This document shows positions 1-6,344 of a stretch of 6,450 nucleotides of DNA, in pieces (within the stretch, counting starts at the first letter, position 1; each line of letters opens with the position of its first letter). This DNA is from UMGS1502 sp045545435 (GTDB lineage: Bacteria; Actinomycetota; Coriobacteriia; Coriobacteriales; Eggerthellaceae): assembly GCA_045545435.1 (NCBI GenBank), contig JAZQAV010000172.1, positions 1-6,450 on the forward strand, given 5' to 3'. Both the position numbers and the translations under genes were made by a program. Under the pieces are notes generated by a model. That model had not been told where the DNA came from and made no database searches. It worked only from the letters and a program-made list of their open reading frames with translations.

Positions 1-266
1 TTGCCGTCGAAGTCGACCATCGTCATGTCCTGTTGATCCTGATAGGAGAAAACCCTGTTGCGAGCACCAAGGGAGGCAATCATGTAGCCGCCGGGCAGCA
101 TCTTAGGCGGAAAACCATTCATATCTTTCCAGAAACGGACCATTTTGCCGTTCATGTCAATGAGGACAACACCCTTACCAGGTGCCGTGAACAGCGTGTA
201 GCCGCTCCATGCCTTCTCGGGGTCGTAAACGGTAGTGCCTGTTGGGTAAATCGCCGGACGTCCCAT
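1..266 (-). CDS. Arylsulfotransferase (ASST)-like protein, N-terminal 88 residues, cut by window edge
   Basis: Only the first 88 codons are present; the gene runs off the left edge. The product begins MGRPAIYPTGTTVYDPEK, followed by GYTLF (residues 22-26), VVLIDMNGKMVRFWKD (33-48) and KMLPGGYMIAS (55-65), then a QDQQDMTMVDFDG stretch. This 'YPTGTT-Y-P-K' start, 'LIDMNG' strand and 'LPGGY' turn match my memory of the bacterial arylsulfotransferase family, whose members move sulfate between phenolic compounds on a beta-propeller fold. The catalytic histidine region lies outside the window, so activity cannot be judged. No signal peptide is visible, unlike the periplasmic enterobacterial enzyme, which suggests a cytosolic protein. 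The ATG at 266 is chosen because the upstream ATG at 277 hits a stop after two codons. An AAAGGAA lies 10 nt upstream (277-283), slightly far for a Shine-Dalgarno. A generic beta-propeller protein is the main alternative. Confidence 0.62.
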   Translation of the reverse strand, partial: MGRPAIYPTGTTVYDPEKAWSGYTLFTAPGKGVVLIDMNGKMVRFWKDMNGFPPKMLPGGYMIASLGARNRVFSYQDQQDMTMVDFDG

Positions 267-406
267 TCCTATCCCATTCCTTTCTTTGGTCTTCCAGATG
301 GGCTTTTCGCCATCCTTTAACAATCTTATCTTAGCATCTCAAATTTCTATTTTTCCTGATTCGCAATCGTGATTTTCTATATCGGCTTTCTAGCGCATGC
401 TAACGC

Positions 407-1327
407 TCAAAAACGCGCTCTCGACGCTTTCCAAGCCGGCGCGCATTCGCTTATGACAATCGCCGCAAACACCAAGCAAAAACCAATGATCATGGGCACC
501 GTAAGCACTTCCGCCATAAGAAGAACCGCGAACAGCGCCCCAAAAACGGCTTCGGTTGAAAGAATGAGCGAGCCGAGCGCCGCATCGGTGTTGGCAAGGC
601 CTTTGTTCTGAAACAACATGGTCAAACATGTTCCGGCAAGCACCAAATAAGCAAGCTCCCCCATTATGTGCGGCGAAAGCAAAGCGGGCAGCGAAGGCGG
701 CGCTTCAACGAATACCGCAATCGCGAGCGCGATAACGCCCGCCACCATAAACTGAACCGCCGTGAGCACACCAATGTCGCGGCGGGGGCCCAATACCGCA
801 CCGGCCGTAACCTCAAACGCGAACATAATGGCCGAAAGCAACGTGAGCGCATCGCCGTAACCAATTGAAAGGTTTTGAAGCGACGCGCCGGACAGCGTGA
901 TAAAACTGATGCCACATATACATACCAGCGCTGCGGCGATGTTGTGCAAACGCGGACGAACGCGCACCCATGCCCATGCGAGAAAAGGTGTGAGCACCAC
1001 GTACGTGGATGTTAAAAACGAACTCTTAGCGACCGTGGTGAACATAAGGCCGTAGGTGTTCAGCAGATAGGCAACAGCGGTAAACGCGCCAATGATGGCG
1101 CCTGCCCGCAGGTGGTCAACGAGCGTTCCCGCTCGCACGGCACGCTTGAACCGATGCGCGAACACAAGCGCAAGAACAACGCCGGCCGCGAGCATACGTA
1201 TACCCACCAGCCAAAATGGCCCAATCAGATAAACGATGTCTTTAATTACAACGGTTGCAAGGCCCCAGATTGCCGCAGCCGCGGCAAGCATGGCGCCATA
1301 GAACAAGCGCGAACGACGAACTTGCAC
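407..1327 (-). CDS. EamA/DMT-superfamily membrane transporter
   Basis: This is a predicted inner-membrane carrier of the drug/metabolite transporter superfamily. The 306-residue product has about ten hydrophobic segments arranged as two EamA repeats. The first half has AAAAIWGLATVVIK near the N-terminus and LNTYGLMFTTVAKSSFLTS before helix 4, a typical 'GL-yTtAskasFLt' family signature. The second half has GDALTLLSAIMFAFE and LILSTEAVFGALFAVLLMAE, the usual 'LSlEpVfaal-g-lllgE' signature. Substrate cannot be told from sequence. The GTG at 1327 lies 4 nt after the pyrE stop, so translational coupling and cotranscription are likely. A TTG at 1375 inside pyrE would add 16 residues (MTPITSNTACRQSVSC) and has an AAGG 9 nt upstream, so the start is uncertain. 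GTG is preferred because it gives a normal short N-terminus before helix 1. No terminator with a T-run is visible after the stop. Confidence 0.85.
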   Translation of the reverse strand: MQVRRSRLFYGAMLAAAAAIWGLATVVIKDIVYLIGPFWLVGIRMLAAGVVLALVFAHRFKRAVRAGTLVDHLRAGAIIGAFTAVAYLLNTYGLMFTTVAKSSFLTSTYVVLTPFLAWAWVRVRPRLHNIAAALVCICGISFITLSGASLQNLSIGYGDALTLLSAIMFAFEVTAGAVLGPRRDIGVLTAVQFMVAGVIALAIAVFVEAPPSLPALLSPHIMGELAYLVLAGTCLTMLFQNKGLANTDAALGSLILSTEAVFGALFAVLLMAEVLTVPMIIGFCLVFAAIVISECAPAWKASRARF

Positions 1328-1331
1328 GCAG

Positions 1332-2018
1332 CTAACCGATTGCCGGCACGCCGTATTGCTGGTAATAGGCGTCAAGCGCCGCCTTGATTTGGTCGTCGAT
1401 TAGCACGCGTCCCTCAACCTCGCGGTTGTACAGGTGCTCGGTGACCTCGGCCATATCAACAATGGAAGCCGTGGGGAATCCGTACTTTTGGGACACTTCG
1501 TCAATAGCGGCCATAGTTCCGCTGGGGCCCACTTCCATGCGGTTGAGCGACACCATAAGGCCTACCACCTGGACATCTGCCGCTGCTTTCAAGATGGGGA
1601 ACGTCTCATCGATGGATTTGCCGGACGTGGTGACGTCCTCGACGATAACCACGCGATCGCCGTCTGCAAGCTTGGAGCCCAGCAAAATGCCGGTATCGCC
1701 GTGATCTTTTACCTCTTTACGGTTCGAGCAGTAGCGCACCTGCTTACCGTACAGCTCGCTGATGCCCATAGCCGTGATAACCGACAGAGGGATGCCCTTG
1801 TACGCAGGGCCAAAGACCACGTCGAAATCAAGACCGAACGCGTCGTTAATGGCGCGTGCATAGTACAAGCCCAAACGATGCAGCTGATCGCCGGTAACGT
1901 AGGCGCCGGCATTCATGAAAAACGGAGATTGACGACCGCTTTTAAGCGTGAACTCGCCGAATTTCAAAACGTTGCTTTTCACCATGAACTCGATGAATTC
2001 CTGTTTGTAATTCTCCAT
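1332..2018 (-). CDS. pyrE: Orotate phosphoribosyltransferase (PyrE)
   Basis: This cytosolic enzyme joins orotate to PRPP to make orotidine 5'-phosphate, the fifth step of de novo pyrimidine synthesis. The 228-residue product is close to the usual family length of about 210-230. Visible landmarks are FGEFTLKSGRQSPFF (residues 20-34) at the orotate side, VVFGPAYKGIPLS (67-79), the mobile catalytic loop RKEVKDHGD (100-108) with its lysines, and the PRPP-binding motif VVIVEDVTTSGKS (123-135). All expected residues are present. The reading frame is open for another 47 codons upstream, but the ATG at 2018 is preferred because AAAGGGG sits 5 nt before it and MENYKQEFIEFMVKSNVLKFGEF is a normal PyrE N-terminus. 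It is followed after 4 nt by the EamA transporter. No other pyr genes are in the window. Confidence 0.97.
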   Translation of the reverse strand: MENYKQEFIEFMVKSNVLKFGEFTLKSGRQSPFFMNAGAYVTGDQLHRLGLYYARAINDAFGLDFDVVFGPAYKGIPLSVITAMGISELYGKQVRYCSNRKEVKDHGDTGILLGSKLADGDRVVIVEDVTTSGKSIDETFPILKAAADVQVVGLMVSLNRMEVGPSGTMAAIDEVSQKYGFPTASIVDMAEVTEHLYNREVEGRVLIDDQIKAALDAYYQQYGVPAIG

Positions 2019-2336
2019 ACCGGCCCCTTTATCATTGAAGCTAAACGTGGTTGCCAAGCGTACGCGGTTCGCGAACCGTTCGCGCAGAGTTTTCGCGAGC
2101 GAACGCACCGGTGCGTCCTTGCGGCAGCAATGTGAACATAATAGCGCAAGCGGACGCAAGCCGCCATTTTAAGACGATCGGCATGGGCATAGCCGTCTAA
2201 GTTAGCTGGCCAACAGGTGCGGCCCACACGTTGGGACGCTTACGGTTTGCTAACGATTGCCATTCGGCGTCTTCGGCACCTTCGGCTATTCGCCGTCATC
2301 GATCGCGCACTATCTTCGGCAACTCGGGACCTTCGA
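2019..2336. other. Spacer between CPBP gene and pyrE, with palindromes and short quasi-repeats
   Basis: No convincing gene lies in these 318 bases. The likely pyrE leader contains two perfect 14-bp palindromes, CGGTTCGCGAACCG (2065-2078) and ACGCACCGGTGCGT (2103-2116), with a TTCGC/GCGAA inverted pair (2079-2083 and 2099-2103) between them. On the minus strand TATTAT (2138-2143) is a possible -10 box for pyrE, but no good -35 hexamer stands 16-18 nt upstream of it, so the promoter is weakly supported. Near 2263-2289 the plus strand has three 9-bp quasi-repeats of the type TTCGGCACC, just beyond the CPBP stop. I see no hairpin with a T-run that would terminate the CPBP transcript, so read-through into pyrE is possible. 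Confidence 0.5.
2024..2030 (-). promoter_or_regulatory. Ribosome binding site of pyrE
   Basis: AAAGGGG on the minus strand lies 5 nt before the ATG at 2018. It decides the start against the much longer open frame, which would otherwise begin at 2159 with residues unlike PyrE. Confidence 0.8.
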
Positions 2337-3119
2337 TTATTCGTCGTCGTCAAAATTCGAGAGAATTTGGTCGTACAAATCGCCCATCACGCGCTTTGGC
2401 GCTCCTGCTTCTCCGAAATACGCATCGTCTGTCATCATGCGACGGCGTTCAATCAACAATTCCAAGAAATCATACAGAGCGTGGCTGAAAGCAACTGCTA
2501 AAAGACTTCCCGACCATACAAAAAGGCAACCGAACGCCAACGCAATTGCGGCAACAACCAAACGCTCCCACGCTTTTCCGTATTGCGCGTGAATGAGCGT
2601 AAACAAAACCGCGGATATCGCAACCGCGATAACCACCGGCGACGGCTCCACAACAAACTGGCCAAAAAAGACGGTAAGGACAAGAATAAGGCCGTAGCGA
2701 AACGCGAACTCTTCGGCGAAGCCAACCAAAAGCGAAAGCCCCGCCAAATGCGGCAACGACAACCGCGGAAGCTCGCCGTTAACACCCGCCCGTATTTCGT
2801 AGGTATCCGCCTTATACGATTCGGAGCGCGGCCACAGCACTTTGTGCACCAACAGGGCAACAGCACTTGACGCCAACGGAATGGCAAGGGCAAAGCCTAT
2901 GGTCGCAAGCGGATGTGACCCTAAGGTAAGCGCCTGGCCCAAATTGAAGCCCCACCCGCAATACACCAAATTCCAATACCAGTCGCCCGAGGATGCACCG
3001 GTGTAAACAATGGCCAGGATAATGCCCAAAATGAGCAAGATCCCGTCAGTGCGCAAAACCTCTCCAACGAGCAGCGAGCGCTCATCTTCTGGCAAAGGGT
3101 ATTTTTCTTCGGGCTTCAC
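2337..3119 (-). CDS. CPBP-family intramembrane metalloprotease (CAAX protease / bacteriocin-processing type)
   Basis: The 260-residue multi-pass membrane protein carries the three signatures of the CPBP (CaaX protease and bacteriocin-processing) family: EEFAFR (136-141, EExxxR), FTLIH (173-177, FxxxH) and HALYD (213-217, HxxxD). These supply the metal-binding glutamates and histidines inside the bilayer, so the protein is probably catalytically competent. Hydrophobic segments appear around residues 25-40, 68-93, 124-134, 142-157, 161-176 and 187-212. The N-terminus (MKPEEKYPLPEDE) and the C-terminus (ending SNFDDDE) are charged and probably cytosolic. Natural substrates cannot be inferred; members range from prenyl-protein proteases to bacteriocin-immunity proteins, and no bacteriocin gene is seen nearby. 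The GTG start at 3119 is supported by AAAGGA 4 nt upstream. The gene diverges from murI across a repeat-bearing spacer. Confidence 0.87.
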   Translation of the reverse strand: MKPEEKYPLPEDERSLLVGEVLRTDGILLILGIILAIVYTGASSGDWYWNLVYCGWGFNLGQALTLGSHPLATIGFALAIPLASSAVALLVHKVLWPRSESYKADTYEIRAGVNGELPRLSLPHLAGLSLLVGFAEEFAFRYGLILVLTVFFGQFVVEPSPVVIAVAISAVLFTLIHAQYGKAWERLVVAAIALAFGCLFVWSGSLLAVAFSHALYDFLELLIERRRMMTDDAYFGEAGAPKRVMGDLYDQILSNFDDDE

Positions 3120-3123
3120 GCTG

Positions 3124-3129
3124 TCCTTT
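3124..3129 (-). promoter_or_regulatory. Ribosome binding site of the CPBP protease gene
   Basis: AAAGGA on the minus strand lies 4 nt before GTG at 3119. It supports this non-ATG start, since no ATG is available near the beginning of the frame. Confidence 0.7.
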
Positions 3130-3183
3130 CGTCTTAGCTTGGCGACCTGCGAGCGTGCGGCGAGTCGCTGGTTTGCGTAGCAC

Positions 3184-3378
3184 GCCCAAACAATTGCGCG
3201 TTAGCTCATCATTCGTTCGCTCGCCCAGGCAATCGCGCGTTTGTTCGCCGTTCGTTTGCGCGGCCAGGCAATCGCGCGTTGGTTCACCGTACGGTAGCGC
3301 GCCCAGGCAATCGCGCGTTGGTTCACCGTTTGGTAGCGCGGCCAATCCATTGCGCAGGTTCGCCATCTGCCCCTCAGG
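3184..3378. repeat. Five-unit 39-bp tandem repeat array
   Basis: Units begin at 3184, 3223, 3262, 3301 and 3340, exactly 39 bp apart. Each opens with a version of GCCCAGGCAATCGCGCGT. By eye the third and fourth units match at 36 of 39 positions, the second and fourth at 34 of 39, and the first and second at about 29 of 39. The fifth keeps only its first half (GGCCAATCCATTGCGC) before diverging. This gradient fits tandem duplication followed by decay from the edges. The array fills much of the spacer between the divergent CPBP gene and murI. Because 39 is divisible by three, it stays open in several frames on both strands and yields 13-residue repeats in translation. Substitutions between units are not concentrated at third codon positions in the minus-strand frame, so I read it as non-coding, with reservation. 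Confidence 0.93.
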
Positions 3379-3587
3379 GCAGCCGTCAAACTGCTTATCT
3401 GGTTCTTACGTAAAGTCTACCCTTCCCCAACGTTTTTTCGCCTGCAGGGCGCGATACTTACAACCAATCCTAAACAATTGCCAACACAACGGGCACATCC
3501 GTTGCGCAGCAAAACAAAAGACTCGCATGCAAGCAAAAGCTGTGTTGGCACATTCGGATTGTGTTGTTGGATTAAAAGGAAGATGCG
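3379..3587. other. murI upstream region with a spaced inverted repeat
   Basis: These 209 bases separate the 39-bp array from murI and should hold the promoters for murI and perhaps the CPBP gene. No strong pair of -35 and -10 hexamers stands out on either strand; TTGGCA at 3545-3550 is followed only by a poor -10 candidate. GCCAACACA (3480-3488) and its inverse TGTGTTGGC (3541-3549) are separated by 52 nt and could pair in a leader RNA or act as operator halves. CCTGCAGG (3441-3448) and TTACGTAA (3406-3413) are short palindromes of unknown meaning. Confidence 0.4.
3574..3580 (+). promoter_or_regulatory. Ribosome binding site of murI
   Basis: AAAAGGA lies 7 nt before the TTG at 3588. It supports a TTG start for murI, since no in-frame ATG occurs before the active-site aspartate region except Met12, which would remove the first beta strand. 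Confidence 0.75.
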
Positions 3588-4388
3588 TTGGGCGAGAGCT
3601 ACAAAAACTGGATCGGTTTGATGGATTCTGGAGTAGGTGGCATCAGCGTGCTCAAGCGCGCCATCGATGCGCTGCCCGCTGAAAATTTCGTCTACTACGG
3701 CGATTCGCTTTATGCGCCCTACGGCGAAAAGGATCCTGCGTGGATTCGCGAACGCACCAGTATCATCGTAAACAACCTCATCGACCAGGGCGTAAAAGCC
3801 GTCGTTATCGCCTGCAACACCGCAACCAGCGCCGCAGCCGATTACGTGCGCGAACAGCACCCCAACTTCCCCATTATTGGCGTCGAACCGGCGCTTAAAC
3901 CCGCGGCAATTTCTCCTGAAACCGGGCACATCCTGGTGATGGCCACCCCCGTTACCATCCACCTGCAGAAATATCAAGAGCTCTACAACAAATGGAGCCG
4001 CGATTTGGACGTGAGCTCAGTTGTTTGCGAAGGGCTGGCCGGTCGCATCGAGCAGGGAAACCTTGAAGGCGCCGATCTTCACGAGCTGCTCGAAAGCCTT
4101 ATTGGCCCCTATCGCGGAAAAACTGATGGAGTGGTGTTGGGATGCACACACTACCCGTTCATCCACAAGCAAATTCGCGAAGTGTTGGGAGACGTGCCCT
4201 TGTTCGACGGCGCGTTTGGAACCGCTCGCCATTTGGCGCATGTACTGGAAGAACGCAACCTTAAAAACGATGGCGCCCAACGTGGCCGCGTGGTTCTTCA
4301 CTCCAGCATCGAGTCGCCCGAGCAAAAGGCCCTCTACGACTGGTTCTTTAGCCAGCAACTTGAAACAAGCGAGTTCATCCAACACTAA
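3588..4388 (+). CDS. murI: Glutamate racemase (MurI)
   Basis: This cofactor-independent cytosolic enzyme interconverts L- and D-glutamate and supplies D-glutamate for the peptidoglycan stem peptide. The 266-residue product has the family length and all key motifs: GLMDSGVGGISVL (10-22) with Asp13-Ser14, YYGDSLYAPYG (36-46), IACNTATSAA (74-83) with the first catalytic Cys76, IGVEPALKPA (97-106), and LGCTHYPFI (184-192) with the second catalytic Cys186 and His188. The loop reads YGDSLYAPYG where many homologues have FGD-ARxPYG, a mild variation in the substrate-side loop. The TTG start is supported by a well-placed Shine-Dalgarno. The antiporter-like gene follows after 41 nt in the same direction with its own ribosome binding site, so the two are probably cotranscribed. 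Aspartate racemase is a related alternative, but the two-cysteine context and VEPA motif fit MurI better. Confidence 0.96.
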   Translation: MGESYKNWIGLMDSGVGGISVLKRAIDALPAENFVYYGDSLYAPYGEKDPAWIRERTSIIVNNLIDQGVKAVVIACNTATSAAADYVREQHPNFPIIGVEPALKPAAISPETGHILVMATPVTIHLQKYQELYNKWSRDLDVSSVVCEGLAGRIEQGNLEGADLHELLESLIGPYRGKTDGVVLGCTHYPFIHKQIREVLGDVPLFDGAFGTARHLAHVLEERNLKNDGAQRGRVVLHSSIESPEQKALYDWFFSQQLETSEFIQH

Positions 4389-4429
4389 TTCGCATAAGCA
4401 CTATCAAGCATCACCCAAAGGAGACCCCC

Positions 4430-5791
4430 ATGAAAAAGGGAAACCCCGTAGCTCTTCTGCCCATACTTGTGTTCCTGGTCCTCTACCTTGGGCTGGGTAT
4501 CATCATGGAATACGGCCTTGGCGTTGAAATGGGCTTTTACAACATTCCCATCGTTGTCGTGTTCCTGGTGGCGCTGCTGGTTGCCTGCGTGCAAAACCGC
4601 AAGCTCACGCTTGACGAGAAAATCGTCATCATGGGCGAAGGCGTGGGGACCAAAACTATCATCTACATGATTTTGATCTTCATGACGGCGGGCATTTTCG
4701 TTGGCGTGGTGGGGCGCGGCTCCGCCGAAAGCTGCGCGTACTGGCTGCTGTCCATTGTGCCCGCAGAATACGCGGTTGCGGTCATGTTCGTGGTTGCTTG
4801 CTTTGTGTCCATTTCGATGGGAACTTCTGTTGGAACCATTACGCTTTTGACCCCCATTGGTTTCGCTATCAGCCAAGCGACGGGCTTCAGTTTGCAGCTG
4901 TGCGTGGGAACCATCATGGGCGGCGCCATGTTCGGCGACAACTTAAGCTTTATCTCGGACACCACTATCGCTGCGTGCATTGGCCAAGATTGCCAGATGT
5001 CCGACAAGTTCAAAGAGAACTTCAAGATTGCTTTGCCGGCTGCCCTGGTCACCTTGGTGATTGTACTGCTCCTCAGCTTTGATTCGGGCATTTCAGGCAC
5101 CGTAAATCAACCGTACAATCTGATCCAAATTATCCCCTACCTGCTGGTATTTGTTGGCGGCATTGCGGGCATCAACGTGTTCGTGGTGCTTCTGATTGGC
5201 ATTGTTTCGGGAGCCATCATCATGATTGCAACGGGTGCCACCGCGCCGCTTGACCTGCTTGCCAACATGGGAAACGGCGCCGCCGGCATGTTCGAGACCA
5301 GGATGGTGGCCATACTGGTGAGCTGCATTGGCGCGCTGGTACGCGAGCACGGCGGCTTCGATGCGCTTATGAACGCTTTGGTAAACGTCTTCAAAGGCCG
5401 CAAAGCGGGCCAGCTGGGCATGGGTCTTTTGGTTGGGTGTATGGACATCGCAACGGCCAACAACACCGTCGCCATTGTTATGTCGAATCCCATTGCCGCC
5501 GACATGGCGCGCCACTATGGCGTTTCGAGGCGCAAAACTGCTTCCATCCTTGACACGTTCAGCTGCGTTTTCCAGGGCATTTTGCCCTATGGCGCGCAAA
5601 TGCTGGTAGCCATCAGCGCCGTGGTAACGCTGGGTGGCACCGTGAGCGCTTTCCAAGTTCTCCCCTGCCTTATTTACCCATTTGCGCTGTGCATCAGCTG
5701 CCTGCTGTTCATTTTCGTGGTGCCCGACAAGAAAGAGCAGCAGCGCGCCGCCGAGGAAGCAGCTGCCTACGCGAAAGAGCAGGCTGAGTAG
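4430..5791 (+). CDS. NhaC-family Na+/H+ antiporter-like membrane permease
   Basis: The 453-residue protein is almost wholly hydrophobic, with roughly ten to twelve membrane segments and a short charged cytosolic tail (DKKEQQRAAEEAAAYAKEQAE). It carries sequence typical of the NhaC-type antiporter family: SMGTSVGTITLLTPIG (129-144), GGAMFGDNLSFISDTTIAA (164-182), CMDIATANNTVAIVMSNPIA (337-356) and DTFSCVFQGILPYGAQ (375-390). The aspartates at 170 and 177 and the polar ATANN stretch are the obvious ion-pathway candidates. Family members exchange Na+ for H+, but some homologues of this shape move amino acids or other organic substrates, so the substrate is not settled. The ATG at 4430 has AAAGGAG 6 nt upstream. 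It follows murI closely, and a shared transcript is likely. No hairpin with a T-run follows the stop; GC-rich repeats begin immediately. Confidence 0.86.
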   Translation: MKKGNPVALLPILVFLVLYLGLGIIMEYGLGVEMGFYNIPIVVVFLVALLVACVQNRKLTLDEKIVIMGEGVGTKTIIYMILIFMTAGIFVGVVGRGSAESCAYWLLSIVPAEYAVAVMFVVACFVSISMGTSVGTITLLTPIGFAISQATGFSLQLCVGTIMGGAMFGDNLSFISDTTIAACIGQDCQMSDKFKENFKIALPAALVTLVIVLLLSFDSGISGTVNQPYNLIQIIPYLLVFVGGIAGINVFVVLLIGIVSGAIIMIATGATAPLDLLANMGNGAAGMFETRMVAILVSCIGALVREHGGFDALMNALVNVFKGRKAGQLGMGLLVGCMDIATANNTVAIVMSNPIAADMARHYGVSRRKTASILDTFSCVFQGILPYGAQMLVAISAVVTLGGTVSAFQVLPCLIYPFALCISCLLFIFVVPDKKEQQRAAEEAAAYAKEQAE

Positions 5792-5928
5792 CGCGCTAGC
5801 AGGAGCGCGAGGCGGGGCGCGAGGCAAGGGCCCCGGACCAGATTGCGCGAACCAGCGCGCTAGCAGGGGCGCGAGGCGGGGCGCGAAGCAATGTGCGTAA
5901 CAAGGTGTGCAACAAGGTGCGCAGTCGG
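5790..5928. repeat. GC-rich 38-bp direct repeat followed by a 12-bp periodic tract
   Basis: Positions 5790-5827 and 5854-5891 are two copies of a 38-bp element beginning AGCGCGCTAGCAGG, matching at 36 of 38 positions and offset by 64 bp. The first copy starts on the last base of the antiporter stop codon. Directly after the second copy come three 12-bp units at 5893-5904, 5905-5916 and 5917-5928 (GTGCGTAACAAG, GTGTGCAACAAG, GTGCGCAGTCGG). Similar GCGAAGCAAGGCG-like words continue weakly to about 6000. The open frames across this tract (minus strand, rich in Arg, Ala, Pro and Leu) are best explained by low-complexity, stop-free GC-rich DNA. No gene is supported. Confidence 0.85.
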
Positions 5929-6083
5929 ACGCGAAATAGGGCACCCGAACCGGGCAGCCAAGCAAAATGCGAAGCAAGGCGTGCAAAGCAGCGATTTGAA
6001 ACTTCGCGCGCAATAGCGGGCACGACTTTGATGATTCGCCGCATTTGCGTCCCCTAATGGCAAAAAAATACGCGTTGTGCATC

Positions 6084-6318
6084 CTGTTTTCGAGAAACAG
6101 CCACGTTTACCTGCATCAAAGCTTTTCGCGACCTGGGGATTCGTAGTTCCGGATGCAAATAACGCTGCGAAAATGGCTCGCGTTCATTACATTTCGCGTA
6201 TTTTTTGCCACAAGAAACGCGGTTCGGATGCAAGTGCGCGCTCTGCCACAAGAAACGCGGTTCGGCTGCAATAAGCACTCTGCCACCAGGGATACATTTC
6301 GGCTGCAGGCAGTGCAGT
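6084..6318. repeat. Degenerate tandem array with a period near 38 bp
   Basis: The best units begin at 6206 and 6244, both opening TGCCACAAGAAACGCGGTTC and matching at 27 of their first 28 positions. A weaker unit begins at 6281 (TGCCACCAGGGATACATTTC). A core like GTTCGGMTGCA recurs at 6105, 6146, 6222, 6260 and 6297, with a very poor match at 6182. Counting that one, the spacings are 41, 36, 40, 38 and 37 bp. Copies further left are increasingly decayed. CTGTTT/AAACAG at 6084-6100 forms a small hairpin at the left end, without a T-run. The spacer lies between the convergent antiporter gene and tRNA-Val and contains no ORF with a ribosome binding site. Confidence 0.8.
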
Positions 6319-6344
6319 TTTGAACACAAGGTGCTCAAGCAATC

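Noticed and set aside
2019..2159. N-terminal extension of PyrE by 47 codons
   Set aside because: The extra residues are Arg/Ala/Cys-rich, unlike any PyrE N-terminus. A strong ribosome binding site marks the internal ATG at 2018.
3437..3452. T-run with CCTGCAGG palindrome as a terminator
   Set aside because: The T-run precedes the palindrome on the plus strand and becomes an A-run after it on the minus strand, the wrong order for an intrinsic terminator on either strand.
3155..3682. Plus-strand ORF of 175 codons through the 39-bp array into murI
   Set aside because: Its openness comes from the array period being divisible by three. It overlaps the murI start by 95 bases in another frame, and its translation is repeat-derived.
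5093..6082. Long minus-strand ORF of 329 codons opposite the antiporter gene
   Set aside because: It is the antisense shadow of a well-supported membrane protein and then runs through GC-rich repeats. Its translation is low-complexity and matches nothing I recognise.
6206..6307. Possible CRISPR array (near-identical 28-bp units at 38-bp intervals)
   Set aside because: The intervals leave only about 10 bp between the repeats, too short for spacers. The remaining units are decayed and no cas gene is near.
6054..6338. Minus-strand ORF of 94 codons across the ~38-bp array
   Set aside because: It has a TTG start without a Shine-Dalgarno site, lies just downstream of the tRNA terminator, and its content is explained by the repeats.
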